This document shows, piece after piece, positions 59,822 to 64,000 of a stretch of DNA of 64,000 nucleotides. This DNA comes from AC-56 sp963798705 (GTDB taxonomy: Bacteria; Actinomycetota; Thermoleophilia; Solirubrobacterales; 70-9). Both the position numbers and the translations under genes were made by a program. The stretch's first letter is position 1, and every line of letters begins with the position of its first letter. The stretch lies in contig CAWCTW010000005.1 in assembly GCA_963798705.1 (NCBI GenBank), positions 930,001-994,000 on the forward strand, in the 5' to 3' direction. Below the pieces are notes generated by a model. It saw nothing but the letters and a program-made list of their open reading frames with translations, was not told the origin of the DNA and did no database searches.

Positions 59822-60250
59822 TCAATTCGTGATGATCACGTGCTCGGGATCCTGCTGTGCTTCGGTCGTGTACTTGGAGGGGCACTTGGTGATCAGGGTG
59901 TCTCGCTCGGCCATGAACGTCCCATCCTGGACCCTCCCCGTGACCACGACCTCGCGCCCGTCCCTGAACGGGTCGGGGATCTCGCCGCGGTAGCGGACCG
60001 GTATCGACGCCTTGGCGTCGTCGCGATCGGCAACGCGGAAGTCCAGCTGGGCGCCGTGATGCTGGATCGACCCGGGCACGACGACGCCGGTCATCTCGTA
60101 GGAGTCACCCGAGGAGGCGTTCATGAGATCGGATGGCTGCTTGGCCTCCGAGGAGGCGCTGAAGGACGTGTAGATGAGGCCCACGGCCAAAAGCACCGCG
60201 GCGCCCAGTGCGACCACCAGCCGGATCTTCCGTTTGACGTTCGGATCCAT
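59822..60250 (-). CDS. ccmE: Cytochrome c maturation haem chaperone CcmE, Cys-type
   Basis: A 142-aa protein with one N-terminal membrane anchor and an OB-fold (SYEMTGVVVPGSIQHHGAQLDFRVADRDDAKASIPVRYRGEIPDPFRDGREVVVTGRV). The haem-attachment motif is usually HxxxY; here it is C123-P-S-K-Y127, the CxxxY variant reported from archaea and some bacteria such as Desulfovibrio. It carries haem from CcmC to the CcmF lyase. It is the first gene of the ccmE-ccmF-ccmI-secG set on the minus strand. Confidence 0.93.
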   Translation of the reverse strand: MDPNVKRKIRLVVALGAAVLLAVGLIYTSFSASSEAKQPSDLMNASSGDSYEMTGVVVPGSIQHHGAQLDFRVADRDDAKASIPVRYRGEIPDPFRDGREVVVTGRVQDGTFMAERDTLITKCPSKYTTEAQQDPEHVIITN

Positions 60251-60390
60251 ACGTCAGAGAGAGCGAATCGGCGTCCGATTATGGCAGCGGGCCCTTAAGA
60301 GCCATGCGTTCCTGGGGGCCATGCGCTCCCTGGGGCGGAATGCCGCCCGCCCTATCATCGCCGGGAATCACCGGCACCAAGGAGGCATCG

Positions 60391-60576
60391 ATGTCGTCCG
60401 CGCCCTCGCAGGCCACCCGCATCTCGCTCCCGGAGCTCCGCGCCCAGATCGACGGAGACCTGGTTGGCTCCGATGACCCCGCTTTCGACGAGGCCCGCGC
60501 CGTGTTCCTCGCGGCTTCGACCGGCGGCCGAAACGTCTTCCGCCTCAACCAGAACGTCCCGGTGGCCGAGGAATGA
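60391..60576 (+). CDS. 61-aa protein resembling the N-terminus of an FAD-linked (BBE) oxidoreductase
   Basis: An ideal AAGGAGG site lies 5 nt before ATG 60391. The sequence RISLPELRAQIDGDLVGSDD followed by PAFDEARAVF looks like the start of FAD-linked oxidases of the berberine-bridge type (LRGEVxxPxDPxYDxARxVFN). It stops 61 codons in, before the FAD-binding core. Its TGA overlaps the SDR start (ATGA). It could be a truncated remnant that still serves as a leader cistron for the SDR, or a genuine small protein. Confidence 0.6.
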   Translation: MSSAPSQATRISLPELRAQIDGDLVGSDDPAFDEARAVFLAASTGGRNVFRLNQNVPVAEE

Positions 60577-61286
60577 CGCAGATGCCAGACGATCCGGTTC
60601 TCCTCGTCACCGGGGCCTCGAGCGGCATCGGGGCGGCCACCGCCCGGCGGGCGGCCGAGGCCGGCTACCGCCTCGTGCTCGGCGCCAGGCGCGAGGACCG
60701 CCTCAGCGAGCTGGCCGCCGAGCTCGGCGGCGACAGCCGAGCGGTCGGCGTTCGCTCCGACGTCAGCGAGTGGGAGGACAACCAAGCCCTTGCCCAGCGC
60801 GGACTCGATGCCTTCGGCCGCATCGACGCCGTGTTCGCCAACGCGGGCTTCGGCGCCAAGCGGGGCTTTCTGGAGGAGTCCCCCGAGCAGTGGCAGTCGA
60901 TGGTGCTGACCAACGTGCTGGGCGTCGCGCTCACGATCCGGGCGACCCTCCCCCACCTGCTCGAGCGCGACGCGGGCCACTACCTCCTGACCAGCTCGGT
61001 GGCCGGCCGGCGCGTCCTGCCCGGGTCCCTGTACTCGGCGACGAAATGGGCGGTCAGCGCCATCGGCGAGGCGCTTCGCGCCGAGCTGCGGCAGATGCAC
61101 GACAACTCGGCCATCCGGGTGACGCTGATCGAGCCCGGGATGACCGACACCGACTTCTTCGACGATCGCCCGCAGAACGCACTGGCCGACGACGACATCG
61201 CCCGGGCGGTGATGTACGCGTTGTCCGAGCCCGATCACGTGGACGTGAACGAGATCCTGATTCGACCCTCGAGCCAGCCTGGCTAG
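60573..61286 (+). CDS. Short-chain dehydrogenase/reductase
   Basis: A 237-aa classical SDR. The coenzyme loop is TGASSGIG (residues 13-20), structural NAG is in FANAGFG, and the catalytic residues are S142, Y154 and K158 (YSATK). Arg39/Arg40 after the second beta strand favours NADP(H). The end resembles YdfG-like or clavaldehyde-type reductases. The start overlaps the 61-aa gene stop, indicating translational coupling. The substrate is unknown. Confidence 0.92.
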   Translation: MTQMPDDPVLLVTGASSGIGAATARRAAEAGYRLVLGARREDRLSELAAELGGDSRAVGVRSDVSEWEDNQALAQRGLDAFGRIDAVFANAGFGAKRGFLEESPEQWQSMVLTNVLGVALTIRATLPHLLERDAGHYLLTSSVAGRRVLPGSLYSATKWAVSAIGEALRAELRQMHDNSAIRVTLIEPGMTDTDFFDDRPQNALADDDIARAVMYALSEPDHVDVNEILIRPSSQPG

Positions 61287-61297
61287 GCCGGCCTCCG

Positions 61298-61714
61298 GTG
61301 GCCCGCTCACCACGGATGGTGCTCGCCGCGGCCGCCCTCGCGGCGGGGCTCGCATCGGTTTCGGTGGCGGGCGCCGCGAGGCCTTCTTCAGCTGGGGGAC
61401 GACGGCGCAGAACGGGGCAAGCGGGGCGCTGGCCGGCGTCGCCGGGTGTGCGCTACGGGCCCGGCTCGCCCGTCCATCCCCACCACTGGGCGTCGGTGTT
61501 CGGGAACGGGTTGCCCACGGGAGCCGTCGTCGGCGGACCGGCACCGCGGCGGGAGATCCGCGATCAGGGCTTTCGCGTCGACGGCCGATTCGACTCGAGC
61601 CTCGCGGCCTACGAGGACCGTCGGGCCGACTACGTCACCTCGGAGCCGGCGCTCGACTCCGCGGCGGCGTCGATCCTCCTCCTCGCCGCGCTCGAGGCCG
61701 GCTGCCCGGCCTGA
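61298..61714 (+). pseudogene. GH9 endoglucanase remnant fused to a signal peptide
   Basis: A GTG (61298) or ATG (61316) start leads into a signal-like segment (VLAAAALAAGLASVSVAGAA). The second half matches the extreme C-terminus of glycoside hydrolase family 9 catalytic domains: GSPVHPHHWASVFGNGLPTG, AVVGGP, then DYVTSEPALDSAAASILLLA (family: PHHR, GxLVGGPN, DxYVTNEVAIDYNAPLV). A preceding piece (SWGTTAQNGASGAL) is in another frame. Some 400-500 residues, including the catalytic Asp, are missing. The product may be secreted but cannot be an active cellulase. Confidence 0.6.
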
Positions 61715-61771
61715 CCCGATCCGCCGGCCTCCAGCCCTCCGGTTGGCCGGCCAAATAAAGTGCCGCGTTCG

Positions 61772-63181
61772 ATGGCCGACACGGACGTTGCTTTCGCGGG
61801 TCCGGCGCGCCAGGCGGAGCTGATCCGCGCCGGCGAGCTATCGCCGCGCGAGCTCGTGACCCTGTACCTGAAGCGGATCGCGCAGCTCGATTCCAAGCTC
61901 AACGCCTTCCGGGTCGTGCGCGCGGAGCAGGCGCTCGCCGAGGCCGACGAGGCGGAGCGGCGCCGCGGGGCGGGCGAGGAGGGGTCCCTGCTGGGAGTTC
62001 CGATCGCGGTCAAGGACACGCAGGACGTGGCCGGCGAGGTCACGACCATCGGCACTGGAGCCGTGGACCAGCCGGCGCTCCAGGACTCGGAGCTCGTGCG
62101 GAGGCTCCGCGCCGCCGGGGCGATCGTGCTCGGCAAGACCAACCTGCCCGAGCTCGCCTTCGCGATGTTCACCGAATCGCCCGCGTGGGGCATCACCCGC
62201 AACCCCTGGGACGTGACCCGCGTGCCCGGCGGCTCGTCGGGCGGCAGCGCGACCGCGGTCGCCGCCGGCCTCGTCTCGGCGGCCACGGGCTCCGACGGCG
62301 CGGGCTCGATCCGCATCCCCGCCGCGTACTGCTCGCTGTTCGGGCTGAAGCCCCAGCGCGGGCGAGTGCCGCTCGATCCGATGGTGGAGCACTGGTACGG
62401 GATGTCCATGAATGGGCATCTGACCCGTGGCGTTCTGGACACCGCGATCCTCCTGGACGCCACGGCGGGAGGAGGCCTCGCCCCGCGGGTGCCCCCGCCG
62501 CCCCGGCGCCCGTTCGCCGAAGCCGCGCGGAGCGCGCCGGACAGGCTGCGAATCGCCGTCTCCTCGAAGGTCGCGCGGGCGCTGGCGCCGCCGATGCTGG
62601 ACGAGCGCTGCCACGCCGCGCTGGAGAAGACCGCCGAGGTGCTGGGGTCCCTCGGTCACGAGATCGTGCGGCGCGATCCTGACTACGGTGGGGTCGGCAA
62701 CCAGATCTCGGTTCTCTACATGCGCGGCATCGCGGACGACGCCAGGGCGCTGCCGCATCCCGAGCGACTCGGAAGGCAGATCCGCCAGCTCGCGCGGCTG
62801 GGCTCGCTCTACCCAAACATGGCGGTGCGCCACGCGAAGGTGGCGATGGCGAAGTACGCGACGCGAATCAACGCGGTGTTCGATCACTGCGACGTCCTCC
62901 TCACGCCGACCATCGGCGAGCCGCCGGTTCCGGTCGGCAAGTGGGAATCGCGGCCCGGGCTGTGGACGCTCGCCGGGATGACGCGCCGCACCGGGTTCAC
63001 CCCTCCATGGAACTACCTCGGCAATCCGGCGGCGGCCCTCCCTGCGGGGTTCACCGCCGAGGGCCTCCCGCTCTCCGTGCAGCTCGTCGGCCGCCCGGAC
63101 GACGAGGAGACTCTGCTGTCGGTGGCGGCGCAGGTCGAGGCCGAGCGTCCCTGGGCAGATCGGCGCCCACCTGTCTCCTAG
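61772..63181 (+). CDS. Amidase signature family protein
   Basis: A 469-aa enzyme with the Ser-cisSer-Lys triad: K81 (AVKDTQD), cis-S155 in GGSSGGSATAVAAG and nucleophile S179 in GSDGAGSIRIPA. The N-terminal ELSPRELVTLYLKRIAQLDSKLNAF helix is typical of GatA-like and other amidases. No GatB or GatC is nearby, so it is not the tRNA amidotransferase; it more likely hydrolyses small or aryl amides. ATG 61772 is used; a GTG at 61760 would add 4 residues. The downstream TetR gene may regulate it. Confidence 0.9.
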   Translation: MADTDVAFAGPARQAELIRAGELSPRELVTLYLKRIAQLDSKLNAFRVVRAEQALAEADEAERRRGAGEEGSLLGVPIAVKDTQDVAGEVTTIGTGAVDQPALQDSELVRRLRAAGAIVLGKTNLPELAFAMFTESPAWGITRNPWDVTRVPGGSSGGSATAVAAGLVSAATGSDGAGSIRIPAAYCSLFGLKPQRGRVPLDPMVEHWYGMSMNGHLTRGVLDTAILLDATAGGGLAPRVPPPPRRPFAEAARSAPDRLRIAVSSKVARALAPPMLDERCHAALEKTAEVLGSLGHEIVRRDPDYGGVGNQISVLYMRGIADDARALPHPERLGRQIRQLARLGSLYPNMAVRHAKVAMAKYATRINAVFDHCDVLLTPTIGEPPVPVGKWESRPGLWTLAGMTRRTGFTPPWNYLGNPAAALPAGFTAEGLPLSVQLVGRPDDEETLLSVAAQVEAERPWADRRPPVS

Positions 63182-63259
63182 CCTGGCCCGAACGTGCGAG
63201 CGTGATACCGTCCGTCGTCCGGTAAGCACCATCGGCCACAGGTCGGTCGTCAGGGATCG

Positions 63260-63964
63260 ATGACCAGGCTCGCAGCCAATCGCGACACCCACCTGACCCC
63301 CGCCGAGATCGCGGCGGAGGCGCTGCGGCAGTTCGATGTCGCCGGCGACGAGCCCAGCATCCGCAGCCTCGCGAGCGCTCTCAAGGTCGCGCCCTCCGCG
63401 ATCTACCACCACTACGGCTCGCGGGCCGACATCGTGCGCGCCGCCGTGGCATCGGTGTGGGACGAGGCGACCGCGGAGCTGCTCGAGCTGGTGCCGAAGC
63501 CGTTCGAGGCCGATCCGGCCGAGGTGCTGGTGGCGTGCGGGCTCGGCACGCGCCGGGCCTGGCTCGCCCACTATCGCCTCGCCCCGTACATGGCCGCGAC
63601 GCCGGAGTCCAACGAGTTTCTTGCCAACGCGCTCGCGGTGCTCGCCGACGTTCTCGAGAGGATGGGCCTCGGGGGCGAGCGGGCGGCGGCGGCGCTCCAC
63701 GCCTATTCGTCGTTCATGATCGGCGCCGTGCTGTTCGCGGCGGCACGGTGCGCCGCCAACGAGCAGCTCGAGGCCGAGTCGCCAAGCCGCCGCGCTGACG
63801 GCGGCTACGCCGCCAAGCGCGGTGGCGGCGCGACCGCGACATCCAACGAATGCACCGGGACCTCGATCGACGAGGTGATGGACCTCTCGATATCCGACCC
63901 CGCCCGCGACGAGGAGCTCTTCGCGGAGGGGCTGCAGCGGCTGGTCGAGGGCCTGCGCGACTGA
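63260..63964 (+). CDS. TetR family transcriptional regulator
   Basis: A 234-aa regulator. The N-terminal helix-turn-helix is at residues 13-60 (TPAEIAAEALRQFDVAGDEPSIRSLASALKVAPSAIYHHYGSRADIVRAAV). The C-terminal half is helical (TetR_C-like), with a Gly/Arg/Thr-rich low-complexity insert near residues 172-195. It lies 78 bp after the amidase on the same strand. It may control the amidase or a gene beyond the window; the last 36 bp of the window hold nothing recognisable. Confidence 0.88.
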   Translation: MTRLAANRDTHLTPAEIAAEALRQFDVAGDEPSIRSLASALKVAPSAIYHHYGSRADIVRAAVASVWDEATAELLELVPKPFEADPAEVLVACGLGTRRAWLAHYRLAPYMAATPESNEFLANALAVLADVLERMGLGGERAAAALHAYSSFMIGAVLFAAARCAANEQLEAESPSRRADGGYAAKRGGGATATSNECTGTSIDEVMDLSISDPARDEELFAEGLQRLVEGLRD

Positions 63965-64000
63965 ACCATTCGGGAGGCTACGGCGAGGCGGGGCCGCGCT

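Overview
The window is high-GC DNA with dense, often overlapping genes, many GTG and TTG starts and several apparently leaderless promoters (a TAnnnT -10 box 6-8 nt before the start codon). The gene families point to a free-living aerobic soil actinobacterium, possibly class Thermoleophilia. That placement is inferred from gene content; no rRNA or other marker gene is present. There is no rRNA, CRISPR array or complete insertion sequence. The only tRNA sequence is a 3' fragment.

Layout. (1) 1-7189, minus strand: a catabolic operon with a tautomerase, an opine-type dehydrogenase, an enolase-superfamily enzyme, an isochorismatase-like hydrolase and a NitT/TauT-type ABC importer. (2) 7190-13605: a control region with a perfect 23-bp hairpin, an MFS exporter, an acetamidase/formamidase with an odd start, two alpha/beta hydrolases, a GlcG/HbpS-like protein and an IclR regulator. 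(3) 13613-32337: an amino-acid-to-acetyl-CoA block with threonine/serine dehydratase, RidA, GlyA, a GntR regulator, an AceE-like E1, malic enzyme, a second GntR regulator, the glycine cleavage system (gcvPB and gcvPA frameshifted, gcvH, gcvT), one lipoamide dehydrogenase, PDH E2, E1 beta and E1 alpha, and a third GntR regulator. Glycine could pass through serine and pyruvate to acetyl-CoA, with one Lpd serving both lipoyl complexes. (4) 32338-35490: a scar-like zone with STAS and GGDEF remnants, a possible integrase tail, a tRNA-Leu 3' fragment and an internally deleted cation/proton antiporter. (5) 35490-46981: a DUF2252 protein, an NAD-dependent formate dehydrogenase (fused NuoE/F-like beta subunit plus molybdopterin alpha subunit), a formate channel, a GNAT-acyl-CoA synthetase fusion, and a VOC protein divergent from an HxlR regulator. 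(6) 47080-56497: a secreted Ig-repeat protein and lipoprotein, a TrmO-VOC fusion, a DHFR-like reductase, an ArsR/DUF2892/MMPL export module, and a large secreted DUF1906 protein with TSP3 and Cys-rich repeats. (7) 56605-63964: a truncated peptide-binding lipoprotein, SecG, cytochrome c maturation genes (CcmI-like, CcmF, Cys-type CcmE), a truncated flavoprotein N-terminus, an SDR, a GH9 remnant, an amidase and a TetR regulator.

Two themes recur. Palindromic AT-rich motifs and leaderless promoters precede the central-metabolism operons. A set of genes carries frame breaks or clean internal deletions (gcvPA/gcvPB, STAS/GGDEF, antiporter, peptide-binding protein, flavoprotein fragment, GH9). The gcvPA/gcvPB damage consists of small indels in otherwise well-conserved sequence, so sequence error is as likely as decay. 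The large internal deletions look like real remnants or assembly collapses.
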